A DNA stretch of 64,000 nt from Actinocatenispora thailandica. Its GTDB lineage: Bacteria; Actinomycetota; Actinomycetes; Mycobacteriales; Micromonosporaceae. How positions within the stretch are numbered: position 1 is the first letter of the stretch; each line of letters begins with the position of its first letter. The stretch lies in the NCBI RefSeq assembly GCF_016865425.1, contig NZ_AP023355.1, forward strand, positions 2,292,198-2,356,197, given 5' to 3'. Of this stretch, positions 19,101 through 26,626 are shown one piece after another. Both the position numbers and the translations under genes were made by a program. Below the pieces are notes generated by a model. That model did not search any database and was not told the DNA's origin. It worked only from the letters and a program-made list of their open reading frames with translations.

Positions 19101-19306
19101 GCGGCGTCGGCGCGGCGCTGGCGGTACCGCGGCTGCCGCAGGTGACGCAGACCGGTGGGCCGCCGCCGTTGTGGTTGCCCGGCCCGTGGTGGCCGGGCGG
19201 CGCGCTGGTCGCGTCGGTGCTGTTGTTGGGGTTCGCCGCGGCGGTGGCGGTCGGCGCCGCCGTCACCCGCGGCCGGCCGGAACGTCTCCGGGAGGGAGCC
19301 ACGTGA
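16200..19306 (+). pseudogene. Giant FtsX-like ABC permease (paralogue B), one-base frameshift
   Basis: Paralogue of the preceding permease, starting at the very next base (ATG 16200). The first frame runs to a stop at 17693, but similarity to paralogue A leaves it after ACYELLTGAGGG (about 17600). It continues in another frame from SGLLAGGLVAMVAG to the stop at 19306. One base appears to be missing in a G-rich tract (G5 at 17598-17602 or G3 at 17609-17611). The downstream part is well conserved, including the Cys pair GCGSGC and the last four helices. This could be a recent inactivating mutation, a sequencing error or, less likely, programmed frameshifting. If intact, the product would be about 1036 residues. 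Confidence 0.8.
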
Positions 19307-19394
19307 ACGAGCGAGCGAGTCAGGGGCGTCGCGGGTTCGTGCCCGCCGGGTGTTCCGGCCGAGCGGCAACCGCCGTGCACGAGGGGGGACGGGT

Positions 19395-20270
19395 GTGAGT
19401 ACCGCCAGCGTCACCGAGGTGACGGGGATCGGGGTGACCTGCCGCGGGCTGGTCTACATCTACCGGCTGGAGGGCTACGACGTGGTCGCGCTGTCCGGCG
19501 TGGACCTCGACATCGAGCCGGGCGAGTCGGTGGCGCTGCTCGGCCCGTCCGGCGCCGGCAAGTCGACGCTGTTGTCGTTGCTGGCCGGGCTGCTCACGCC
19601 GGCCGCGGGCCGGCTGACCGTCGGCGAGCACGACCTGGCGCGCGCCGGTGCGGCGGAGTTGTCGTACCTGCGGTCCACCGACGTCGGGGTGATGCTGCAG
19701 GGCGCGATGCGCAACCTGTTGCCGTACGTGTCGGCGGTCGAGAACGTGCGGTTCGCGCAGTCCGGCGTGCCGAAGGCGCGGCGCTCCGGGCTCGCCGGCC
19801 CGCGTGAACTGCTGGACATGGTCGGCCTGGCCGGCCAGGCACACACCCGCCCGCCGGATCTCGCGCCGGGCGCCCGGCAGCGGCTGGCGATCGCCACCGC
19901 GCTGGCCAACGGCGCCGGGCTGCTGCTCGCCGACGAGCCGACCAGCCAGCTCGACACCGCGGCCCGGGACGAGGTGCTCGACGTGCTGTCCGCGGTGAAC
20001 CGGGCCGGCCGGACGGTGGTGGTGGTCACCCACGACCCGGACGTCGGCGGCAGCATGGGTCGCACCGTCACCATCCGGGACGGCCGGGTCGGCGCGGAGG
20101 GCCGCCGCGGCGAGGAGTACTCGGTGGTCGGCCGGGACGGTTCGGTGCACCTGCCGCCGGACGTGCTGGACGAGATCGTGCCGGGCACGCTGCTGCGGGT
20201 GGAGCTGATCGACGGTACGGCGGTCCGACTGACCCCCGCCGAGGACGCATCCCGAGAGGAGTCGCGGTGA
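19395..20270 (+). CDS. ABC transporter ATP-binding protein with degenerate signature motif
   Basis: A 291-residue ATPase of the LolD/MacB-like class that should energise the two giant permeases. Walker A is GPSGAGKST (near residue 56), the Q-loop LQGAMRN, Walker B LLLADEPTSQLD and the H-loop VVVTHDPD. The signature is altered: LAPGARQR replaces LSGGQQQR, so one composite ATP site may be weak, as in asymmetric heterodimeric ABC proteins. The GTG at 19395 follows GAGGGGGG at about 7 nt. A C-terminal extension of about 60 residues follows the fold. The gene ends in a GTGA overlap with the second ATPase. Confidence 0.88.
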   Translation: MSTASVTEVTGIGVTCRGLVYIYRLEGYDVVALSGVDLDIEPGESVALLGPSGAGKSTLLSLLAGLLTPAAGRLTVGEHDLARAGAAELSYLRSTDVGVMLQGAMRNLLPYVSAVENVRFAQSGVPKARRSGLAGPRELLDMVGLAGQAHTRPPDLAPGARQRLAIATALANGAGLLLADEPTSQLDTAARDEVLDVLSAVNRAGRTVVVVTHDPDVGGSMGRTVTIRDGRVGAEGRRGEEYSVVGRDGSVHLPPDVLDEIVPGTLLRVELIDGTAVRLTPAEDASREESR

Positions 20271-21373
20271 AACCCACCGACACCGACCGCACCGGCGATC
20301 CCGCCGGTACCGATCATCCCGCCGGCGGGGTCGACGGCGATCGCACCGGGCGCGACACCGGTGCCCCGAGAACGGCGGGCGACGTCGGCGGCCCGGACGG
20401 CGGGCAGCCCGGCCCGGATCCGATGGCGCGTTTCGATCCGGGCCCCCGCTATCGCGCCGAGGTCGGCGGTTACCGGGACGAGGCGGTGGCCGACTTCGGT
20501 GGCGACCGATCGGCCGCCACCGGCACCGGGTTCCCGGTCGCCCAGCGGTCCGCGCACACCGTCGGGCCCGACGGCGAGCGCACCGTCGGGCCCGAGACCG
20601 AGGGCGCGGTCGGGCCCGGCCCTGAGCGCCCGGTGGTGGCGGGCACCGAGTCCGGGGAGCGCCGGCCGGGCCGCTCCGGCGAGCCCGGTGCCGACGAGCA
20701 GCAGGACGCCCGCGCGGGCCAGGTCGTCGGCGTGGCGGACCTCACGATCAGCTACGGCGGCCATCCGGTACTCGCCGGCGTGACGGTCCGGGCACTGCCC
20801 GGCCAGCTGCTCGCGGTGACCGGCCCGTCCGGTGCGGGCAAGACGACGCTGCTGTGGACGATCGCCGGGTTGGTCGGCCCGGAGACCGGTACGGTCCTGC
20901 TGGACGAGGAGGCGGTACGCGACCGGGACCAGACCCTCGCCGCCGGTGTGGCGCTGATCCCGCAGGACAACGGCCTCGCCGCGATCCTCACCGCGCAGGA
21001 GAACGTGCTGGTACCGCTGCTCGCCGCCGGGGTGCCGCCGGACGAGGCGGCGGCCCGTACCGAGCGGATGCTGGCGGCGGTCGGGCTGGGCGGCCAGGCC
21101 GACCAGCTGGTGGAGGAGCTGTCCGGCGGCCAGCAGCAGCGGGTCGCGATCGCGCGCGGCCTGGCGGCGAACGCGCGGGTGCTGCTGGCCGACGAGGTGA
21201 CCAGCGAGCTGGACGCGCAGAACCGGCAGCGCGTGGTGGAACTGCTGCGCGAGCAGGCGTGGCGCGGGGCGACCGTCGTGTTCGCCACCCACGACCCGGA
21301 CGCCGCCGCGGCCTGCGACGCCGAGCTGCACCTGCGGGACGGCAAGGGCGACCTGGTCCGGGGCGGCGCCTGA
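20267..21373 (+). CDS. ABC transporter ATP-binding protein with long disordered N-terminus
   Basis: A 368-residue ATPase. Residues 1-150 are low-complexity, rich in Gly, Pro, Asp and Glu, with repeated VGP units; the ATPase domain follows. Walker A is GPSGAGKTT, the signature is canonical LSGGQQQR, Walker B LLADEVTSELD and the H-loop FATHDPD. It overlaps the previous ATPase by 4 bp (GTGA), so it is translationally coupled. Together they probably form a heterodimer with one normal and one degenerate site. The disordered extension is unusual for this class and may dock the complex or a partner (inference). Confidence 0.9.
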   Translation: MKPTDTDRTGDPAGTDHPAGGVDGDRTGRDTGAPRTAGDVGGPDGGQPGPDPMARFDPGPRYRAEVGGYRDEAVADFGGDRSAATGTGFPVAQRSAHTVGPDGERTVGPETEGAVGPGPERPVVAGTESGERRPGRSGEPGADEQQDARAGQVVGVADLTISYGGHPVLAGVTVRALPGQLLAVTGPSGAGKTTLLWTIAGLVGPETGTVLLDEEAVRDRDQTLAAGVALIPQDNGLAAILTAQENVLVPLLAAGVPPDEAAARTERMLAAVGLGGQADQLVEELSGGQQQRVAIARGLAANARVLLADEVTSELDAQNRQRVVELLREQAWRGATVVFATHDPDAAAACDAELHLRDGKGDLVRGGA

Positions 21374-21695
21374 GAGCGGTGGGTGCGGCCCGGACCGTCG
21401 GCGGCGGCCGTGCGTACCGTCCGGAGGTGATCGTTCCGCACATGGTGACAATTCGGTGATCTCTGCCGGTGGCCCTCGGCCGCGCCGGTCGTTGGACACT
21501 GACGTACGCGCGGGCGCGACCATGCGGGGACACGGCGTTGTCGGCCGTACCGGTGTGGCGTCGGGTGTCGTTCGTGTCACCCGATGGCCGGGCGACACTC
21601 GGCCCGGCCGGTTGGGTCGAGATGTCGGTGCCGGTACCCTCGCGTTCGCGTATCACCGTGCCGACGGGGGCGGGCAGAGATCATACGGAGAGGGC
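21374..21695. other. Intergenic region upstream of the Gls24-type gene
   Basis: About 320 bp between the ABC operon and the next plus-strand gene. Apart from the candidate promoter at 21612-21640 I see no gene-like sequence; open frames here lack ribosome sites and family features. Confidence 0.5.
21612..21640 (+). promoter_or_regulatory. Candidate promoter of the Gls24-type gene
   Basis: TTGGGT at 21612-21617, a 17-bp spacer and TACCCT at 21635-21640, 56 bp before the ATG. Both hexamers are only partial matches to the consensus. Confidence 0.35.
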
Positions 21696-22352
21696 ATGAC
21701 CGAGACCGAAGCTGGGCGTAACGCGGGATCGCATGCGGCGGGACCGCGCGGGGGGAAGCCGGCGCACGCCGCGGACGATCCGGACCGACGGATGAACGGA
21801 TCGGCTGCGACCGCGATCGCCGACCTGCCGATGCTTTCGGACAACGACTCGACCACGATCATTCCGCGCATCCCGGCCGATGGGCCGCCGCCGGCCGCGG
21901 CCGCACCGGTACCCGCACCGCGGCCGGGCCGTTCGCACGTGATGCGGGAGGCGGCGCCGGAGCCCGCGCCGGGGGCCGAGCCGGCGGGGGACCGGCCGGC
22001 GCGGCTGCGCGGGACCACCGCGGTGGCCGGCGACGTGGTGGAGAAGATCGCGGCGTTCGCCGCCGAGCAGGTCGACGGGGTGTACGACCTGGGCGGGGAC
22101 GTGGCGCGGGCGATCTCGACGGTGCGCGAGTCGATCGCGATCGGTGAGGGCACCTCTCGCCGCGGCGTGCACGTCGAACTCGCCGAGCAGCAGGTGCGCA
22201 TCACGCTGACCCTGGTCGTCCAGTTCGGCCACCCGGCGATGCAGGTCGCCGAGCAGGTCCGGGAGAACGTGATCGCGGCGGTGGAGACGATGATGGCCAC
22301 CGACGTCGGCGAGTGCAACGTGATCATCGACGACATCCACGTCGAGGACTGA
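21696..22352 (+). CDS. Asp23/Gls24-family envelope stress protein
   Basis: A 218-residue protein. The first 110 residues are disordered and Pro/Ala-rich; the Asp23/Gls24 domain covers about 112-215 ([56 protein letters not shown]-like end). In Firmicutes these proteins are membrane-associated and affect cell-wall stress tolerance; actinobacterial roles are poorly defined. The ATG at 21696 follows GGAGAGGG. The next gene starts 11 bp downstream, so they are probably co-transcribed. Confidence 0.88.
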   Translation: MTETEAGRNAGSHAAGPRGGKPAHAADDPDRRMNGSAATAIADLPMLSDNDSTTIIPRIPADGPPPAAAAPVPAPRPGRSHVMREAAPEPAPGAEPAGDRPARLRGTTAVAGDVVEKIAAFAAEQVDGVYDLGGDVARAISTVRESIAIGEGTSRRGVHVELAEQQVRITLTLVVQFGHPAMQVAEQVRENVIAAVETMMATDVGECNVIIDDIHVED

Positions 22353-22363
22353 GGGGCGGGCCC

Positions 22364-22669
22364 ATGTCGGTACTGGTGGCGTTCTCGGTGGCGCCGAGCG
22401 GGGCGGACGGCTCGGTCGCCGAGTACGTGGCGGAGGCGGTGCGGGTGGTCCGCGAGTCCGGCCTGCCCAACCGCACCGACGCCATGTTCACCACGATCGA
22501 GGGCGAGTCGTGGGACGAGGTGATGGACGTGGTCCGGCGCGCCACCGACGCGGTACGGGCCCGGTCGTCGCGGGTGTCGCTGGTACTCAAGGCGGACATC
22601 CGGGACGGCGTCGACAACGCGATCGAGACGAAGGTGCGGCGGATCGAGGAGCGCCTCGCCGACCGGTGA
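22364..22669 (+). CDS. MTH1187-family thiamine-binding protein
   Basis: A 101-residue protein of the MTH1187/YkoF-like group (DUF77), small ferredoxin-like proteins that bind thiamine or its pyrimidine moiety. The characteristic pattern is [11 protein letters not shown]...[10 protein letters not shown] at the start, [11 protein letters not shown] in the middle and RRIEERL at the end. It lies just after the Gls24-type gene and about 23 bp before a MarR regulator, suggesting a small operon. Its ligand here is inferred from family membership only. Confidence 0.88.
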   Translation: MSVLVAFSVAPSGADGSVAEYVAEAVRVVRESGLPNRTDAMFTTIEGESWDEVMDVVRRATDAVRARSSRVSLVLKADIRDGVDNAIETKVRRIEERLADR

Positions 22670-22692
22670 CCGCCGCTGGTTACGGTGGGGCG

Positions 22693-23267
22693 GTGGGCAG
22701 AGAGCTGAACCTGCCGTTCGATCCGATCGAACGGGCCGGCGCGCGCTGGGAGACCGAGTTCGGCCCGAGCGGCCCGATGATGGTGGCGACCTCGATCATG
22801 CGGGTTCAGCAGTTGCTGCTCGCGTCGTTCGACGCCCTGCTGAAGCGCTACGAGTTGACTTTCGCCCGGTACGAGGCGCTCGTGCTGCTGTCCTTCAGCC
22901 GGGACGGTGAGCTGCCGATGCGGGTGATCGGCGAGCGGTTGATGGTGCATCCGACCAGCGCGACGAACATCGTCGACCGGCTGGTCGGGCAGGGTCTGGT
23001 GACCCGCCGGCGCAACCCGACCGACGGCCGCGGAGTGCTCGCCGCGATCACCGGCCCCGGCCGCCGGGTCGCGGCGGAGGCCACCGAGGAACTGATGGCC
23101 GCCGGGTTCGGCCTGGACGCGCTGGCCGCGTCGGAGCGTGATGCGGTGTTCGCGGCGCTGCGCCGGGTGCGGCTGGCCGCCGGTGACTTCACCGACGGGT
23201 GCTCCGGGCCGGGCGCGACGCCGCCCGGCCAGCGGGGCGGCGTCGCGGCGCCCCGGGCGACGACTGA
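22693..23267 (+). CDS. MarR-family regulator with no stop near its expected end
   Basis: A winged-helix MarR protein: IMRVQQLLLASFDALLKRY, then FARYEALVLLSFSRDGELPMRVIGERL and VHPTSATNIVDRLVGQGLVTRR, with NPTDGRG in the wing. The conserved part ends near 23200 (LAAGDFTDG). The reading frame has no stop there; it stays open to 24342, running antisense through the nucleotidyltransferase gene. The nearest stop in another frame is TGA at 23265-23267, used here as a nominal end. A one-base indel near the 3' end, or true read-on to a product of about 549 residues, are both possible. The GTG at 22693 is the likely start. Confidence 0.65.
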
Positions 23268-23355
23268 CCGAGCCAGCGGCCGGTCCACCAGCAGTACCGC
23301 CGACGGGTCGGCCCGGGTCGCCCGGGCATCGTCCGGCGGCCGGCCGCGCCGGCGG

Positions 23356-24090
23356 TCAGTCGCCCAGCAGCGCGTCGATGCGGTCCCGAACCAGCCGGCG
23401 GGCGAGCTGCGCGCGCCGCAGCCTGGCCAGCGGACCGAGCCGGACGGCTGTCTCGTACCGGCGGCGGTGGATGTCGGCGCACAGCCGGGCCGGCGCGCCG
23501 GTCGCGGCCAGCAGCCGCAGCGCCTCGCCCTTGCTGATCAGCCGGCCCTCGGCCAGGGTGACGCCCGCGCGGGCCACGGTGATCGGGCCCAGGTCGACCC
23601 ACACGTCCCGCAGCCACCAGGTGGGGTGCCGGGTCGCCGGCCGCCAGAACCCGGCCAGGTCGGTACGGACGAAATCGCGCAGCTGGTCGTCGGTCACGTC
23701 CGGGATCAGCTCGGCCGGTGTCGCGCCGTGCAGCGTGCGGCCGCCGATCGCCAGCTCGCGCCGGGTCACCGGTGTCACCGGTCGCTCCAGCAGGTGCCGG
23801 TGTGCCCAGGTCAGGTGGCACTGCTCGGGGTCGGTGAGCTGGTCGCGGCGCAGGTACGAGCAGTGCAGCCGGTCGGCGAACGGCTCCGCGTCCAGCCGGC
23901 GGTGCAGCTGGCCGATCCGGTCGCGGTCGGGGGCGGCGTCGACGACCGCGAGCAGGTCGAGATCGGAGCGGCCGGGCTGATGGTCGCCGAGTGCGAACGA
24001 ACCGTGCACCCACACCGCGACCGGCCCGACCTGCTCCCGCAGCGCGGTGACGAACCGGTCCAGCAGTGGTTGTACCGGCGAGGTCGGCAT
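23356..24090 (-). CDS. Nucleotidyltransferase-domain protein, aminoglycoside adenylyltransferase-like
   Basis: A 244-residue protein. The N-terminal nucleotidyltransferase motif is HGSFALGD...SDLDLL (Gly30-Ser31, Asp43, Asp45). The C-terminal helical half resembles the DUF4111 region of AadA-type ANT(3'') enzymes (VTRRELAIGG, KGEALRLL). It may adenylylate a small molecule, but sequence alone does not establish antibiotic resistance. The open frame of the MarR gene runs antisense through it. The start ATG at 24090 gives MPTSPVQPLLDRF. Confidence 0.75.
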   Translation of the reverse strand: MPTSPVQPLLDRFVTALREQVGPVAVWVHGSFALGDHQPGRSDLDLLAVVDAAPDRDRIGQLHRRLDAEPFADRLHCSYLRRDQLTDPEQCHLTWAHRHLLERPVTPVTRRELAIGGRTLHGATPAELIPDVTDDQLRDFVRTDLAGFWRPATRHPTWWLRDVWVDLGPITVARAGVTLAEGRLISKGEALRLLAATGAPARLCADIHRRRYETAVRLGPLARLRRAQLARRLVRDRIDALLGD

Positions 24091-24182
24091 CCGGTCAGCA
24101 TCGCACGAGGGAGTGGTGGGCGCCGGCCCCGATCCGGTGGGACCCCGCGCCGTGGTGGCCGGCGCACCGTAGGGTCTGGTGC

Positions 24183-25193
24183 GTGTGGCGTCGTCCGCTG
24201 GTGCGGCTGCCCCGCCGGGAACGGCCGCCGCTGGTCGAGGTGGGGCGGCGGGTGCTGCTCGCGTTGGCGTTGCTGTTCGCCTCGGCCATCGTGGTCTACC
24301 TGGACCGCGGCGGCTACCGCGACTCGGCCGGCGGTCCGCTGAGCTTCCTGGACGCGCTGTACTACGCCACGGTCAGCCTGACCACGACCGGGTACGGCGA
24401 CATCGTGCCGGTCACGTCCGGGGCTCGGCTGCTCACCATCCTGCTCATCACCCCGCTGCGTGTCCTGTTCCTGGTCATCCTGGTCAGCACCACCCTCGCG
24501 GTACTGACCGAGCGGGGGCGCGAGCAACTGCGGGTTTCGCGTTGGAGGTCGTCGGTGCGCGGACACACCATCATCTGCGGGTTCGGTACCAAGGGCCGGG
24601 CCGCGGCGCGGGCGCTGCTGGCCGACGGGACCGACCCGCGGCGCATCGTGGTGGTCGATCCGCGGCAGGAGGCGGTGGCCGCCGCCGAGGCGATAGGCCT
24701 GGCGGTGGTGCAGGCCGACGCCGAGCGCGCCGAGACGCTGCGCCAGGCCGAGCTGGGGTCGGCGGCGTCGGTGCTGGTGACCGTGCACTCGGACAACAGT
24801 GCGGTGATGATCACCTTGACCGTCCGGCAGGTCGATCCGGGCATCGACGTGTTCGCCTCGGTGCGGGAGCAGGAGAACGTGCCGCTGCTGCGGCAGAGCG
24901 GCGCCCGCACCGTGGTGACCTCGTCGGAGACCGCCGGCCGGCTGGTCGGGCTGTCCGCGTGCAAGCCGTCGGTCGCGACGATCGCGCAGGACCTGTTCTC
25001 CTACGGTCACGGCCTGGACCTCAAGCAGCGTCCAGTGGCGCCGGAGGAGGTGGGCCGGCGCGCCGCGGATCTTCCGGACCGGGTCCTCGCGGTGGTCCGC
25101 GCCGGATCGGAGAAACCGGTACCGCTGCCGGCCGCGACGGCACCGCTGGCGGCCGGTGATGCCCTGGTGTTCGTCCTGTTCCCGGAGGCCTGA
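24183..25193 (+). CDS. Potassium channel with RCK/TrkA-N domain
   Basis: A 336-residue K+ channel subunit. A membrane helix (VLLALALLFASAIVVYL) is followed by a pore loop with the K+ filter TTTGYGDIVPVT, a second helix (LLTILLITPLRVLFLVILV), then an RCK/TrkA-N Rossmann domain (IICGFGTKGRAAARAL) and a C-terminal TrkA-C-like region. Tetramers gated by cytosolic ligands are expected. The GTG at 24183 follows AGGG at 8 nt. The gene ends 1 bp before a terminator-like inverted repeat. Confidence 0.92.
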   Translation: MWRRPLVRLPRRERPPLVEVGRRVLLALALLFASAIVVYLDRGGYRDSAGGPLSFLDALYYATVSLTTTGYGDIVPVTSGARLLTILLITPLRVLFLVILVSTTLAVLTERGREQLRVSRWRSSVRGHTIICGFGTKGRAAARALLADGTDPRRIVVVDPRQEAVAAAEAIGLAVVQADAERAETLRQAELGSAASVLVTVHSDNSAVMITLTVRQVDPGIDVFASVREQENVPLLRQSGARTVVTSSETAGRLVGLSACKPSVATIAQDLFSYGHGLDLKQRPVAPEEVGRRAADLPDRVLAVVRAGSEKPVPLPAATAPLAAGDALVFVLFPEA

Positions 25194-25231
25194 CGGTACG
25201 GCCGACCGGGCCGGGTGGGCCGGCCGTACCG
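25194..25231. terminator. Bidirectional terminator-like hairpin
   Basis: Perfect 11-bp arms (25194-25204 and 25221-25231) separated by 16 nt, lying between the convergent channel gene and the minus-strand gene ending at 25238. No T-run. Confidence 0.6.
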
Positions 25232-25237
25232 GCGTGC

Positions 25238-26437
25238 TCAGGCCAGGTCCGCGGCGGCCTGGGCGTACACGATCCGGGCGTCGGTCGGTGACTCCTTGAG
25301 TGTCCACAGCCAGCCGCTGTTGTGGTCGTACGACAGGTCCTCGCAGTACGGCAGGCTGCTGTCGATGTGCACCAGGTTGCCGGGCACCCAGGTGACGACG
25401 TCACCGCGGGTGCCGTTGCTGCGGCTGAAGAAGAACTTGGGGCCGATCCGGGTCACGCCCTGCACGTCGTCGATGCTGGGGGTGGCGGCGAAGCTCGCGT
25501 GCGCGAGACCGTCCGAGCCGGTCTTGAGCAGCCGGGTGGTGTAGTCGATGTCCCAGGCGAACACCCGTTTGCCGTCGCCGTTGCTGGCCCACTCCGCGAC
25601 CACGATCGAGTCGGGGGTGGAGCTGCGGTCCAGCGAGATGCAGGACCACTGGATCGTCTGCTGCGAGTCGTACGCGGCGGTCTGGGGCAGCACGTAGGCG
25701 TAGTTGTGCGCGGTGTAGGTACCGTCGGCCTGGTGGCCGATCGTGGTCTTGTCGCCGGTGGCGGTGACCTTCATGATCCTGGTGGTGTCGAAGACCCGGA
25801 TGCCCTTGCCGGTGTCGACCACGTAGAGCAGGTCGCCGTACCACATGATGCCGCCGGCGTGCACGTTGACGGCGCGGTAGTTGGGCAACCCGGCGCCGCC
25901 GTTGGCCTCGTAGTACGGCTCGACGAGCAGCACGTGGCGGTAGGTCGGCGCGTTCGGGTCGGCCATGTCGACGAAGCTGATCCGGACCCCCTTGCCGTCG
26001 GACGGGTTGGCGTGGTCGTACCAGGAGATCAGGATGACCTGGCGACCGCCGAACAGGCCGTCGTCGTGGTAGTCGGCGCTGGTGGTGATGCCCTGCGGCA
26101 CCCAGTTCGGGTCGCCGTCGTCGCCGCTCTGCCACCGCCAGTCGGCGGGGAAGCCGGAGGTGGTGATCGCGAAGCCGGTCCGGTTGGCGGACGCGAGCAC
26201 CGTCGACACGGCCGCGTACGGCAGCCCGCCGAGGGTGCGGATGTCGTCGATGACCTGGGTGTACGGGGCGGTCGTGCCGACCGTCGTGGTGGTGCGGTGC
26301 TTGACCGTGTACTTCTCCGGGTTCGGGTCGACCGGGTCGGCGGCGCTGGCCGCGCCGGGGGAGGCGGCGGTACCGAGTGCAGCGGCGACGGGGGTGACGG
26401 CGAGTCCCTGCAGCAGAGTACGTCTGGTGATCGTCAT
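25238..26437 (-). CDS. Tat-exported secreted protein of unknown function
   Basis: A 399-residue exported protein with a twin-arginine signal (MTITRRTLLQGLAVTP...AAS) and a cleavage-like ASAAD site near residue 34. The mature part is rich in aromatic residues and Asp, with repeated short strand-turn units (VRISFVDMADPN, GDLLYVVDTGKGIRVFDT, KRVFAWDID), suggesting a beta-propeller. No catalytic motif is evident. The ATG at 26437 lacks a good ribosome site; a TTG at 26473 would include the GGGAGG region within the coding sequence. It diverges from the mutase gene. Confidence 0.75.
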   Translation of the reverse strand: MTITRRTLLQGLAVTPVAAALGTAASPGAASAADPVDPNPEKYTVKHRTTTTVGTTAPYTQVIDDIRTLGGLPYAAVSTVLASANRTGFAITTSGFPADWRWQSGDDGDPNWVPQGITTSADYHDDGLFGGRQVILISWYDHANPSDGKGVRISFVDMADPNAPTYRHVLLVEPYYEANGGAGLPNYRAVNVHAGGIMWYGDLLYVVDTGKGIRVFDTTRIMKVTATGDKTTIGHQADGTYTAHNYAYVLPQTAAYDSQQTIQWSCISLDRSSTPDSIVVAEWASNGDGKRVFAWDIDYTTRLLKTGSDGLAHASFAATPSIDDVQGVTRIGPKFFFSRSNGTRGDVVTWVPGNLVHIDSSLPYCEDLSYDHNSGWLWTLKESPTDARIVYAQAAADLA

Positions 26438-26497
26438 GGTGCCGAACGTAGCCAGATGGCTTTCCTCCCTCAATGAGGACGATCACGCTGTTTATTG

Positions 26498-26526
26498 TTG
26501 ACAGTGCGGCTTTGTAACGTTAGGTC
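26498..26526 (+). promoter_or_regulatory. Candidate promoter of the acyl-CoA mutase gene
   Basis: Perfect TTGACA at 26498-26503, a 17-bp spacer and TAGGTC at 26521-26526, about 100 bp before the mutase start. This stretch is noticeably AT-richer than its surroundings. Confidence 0.55.
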
Positions 26527-26626
26527 GAAGAGCTGCGAAACAGTGCCCGACCGGCGTGGCGACCCGATAGTTGGGCGTCCTAGTATCGTGGGCCTGAGGG
26601 ATCGTTCAGGGACTTAGGGAGTGCTG

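Noticed and set aside
13736-19306. An open frame of 1856 codons across both permease genes
   Set aside because: Only its last third (from about 17600) matches the permease family; the earlier part is a low-complexity out-of-frame shadow of the first permease and of the start of the second.
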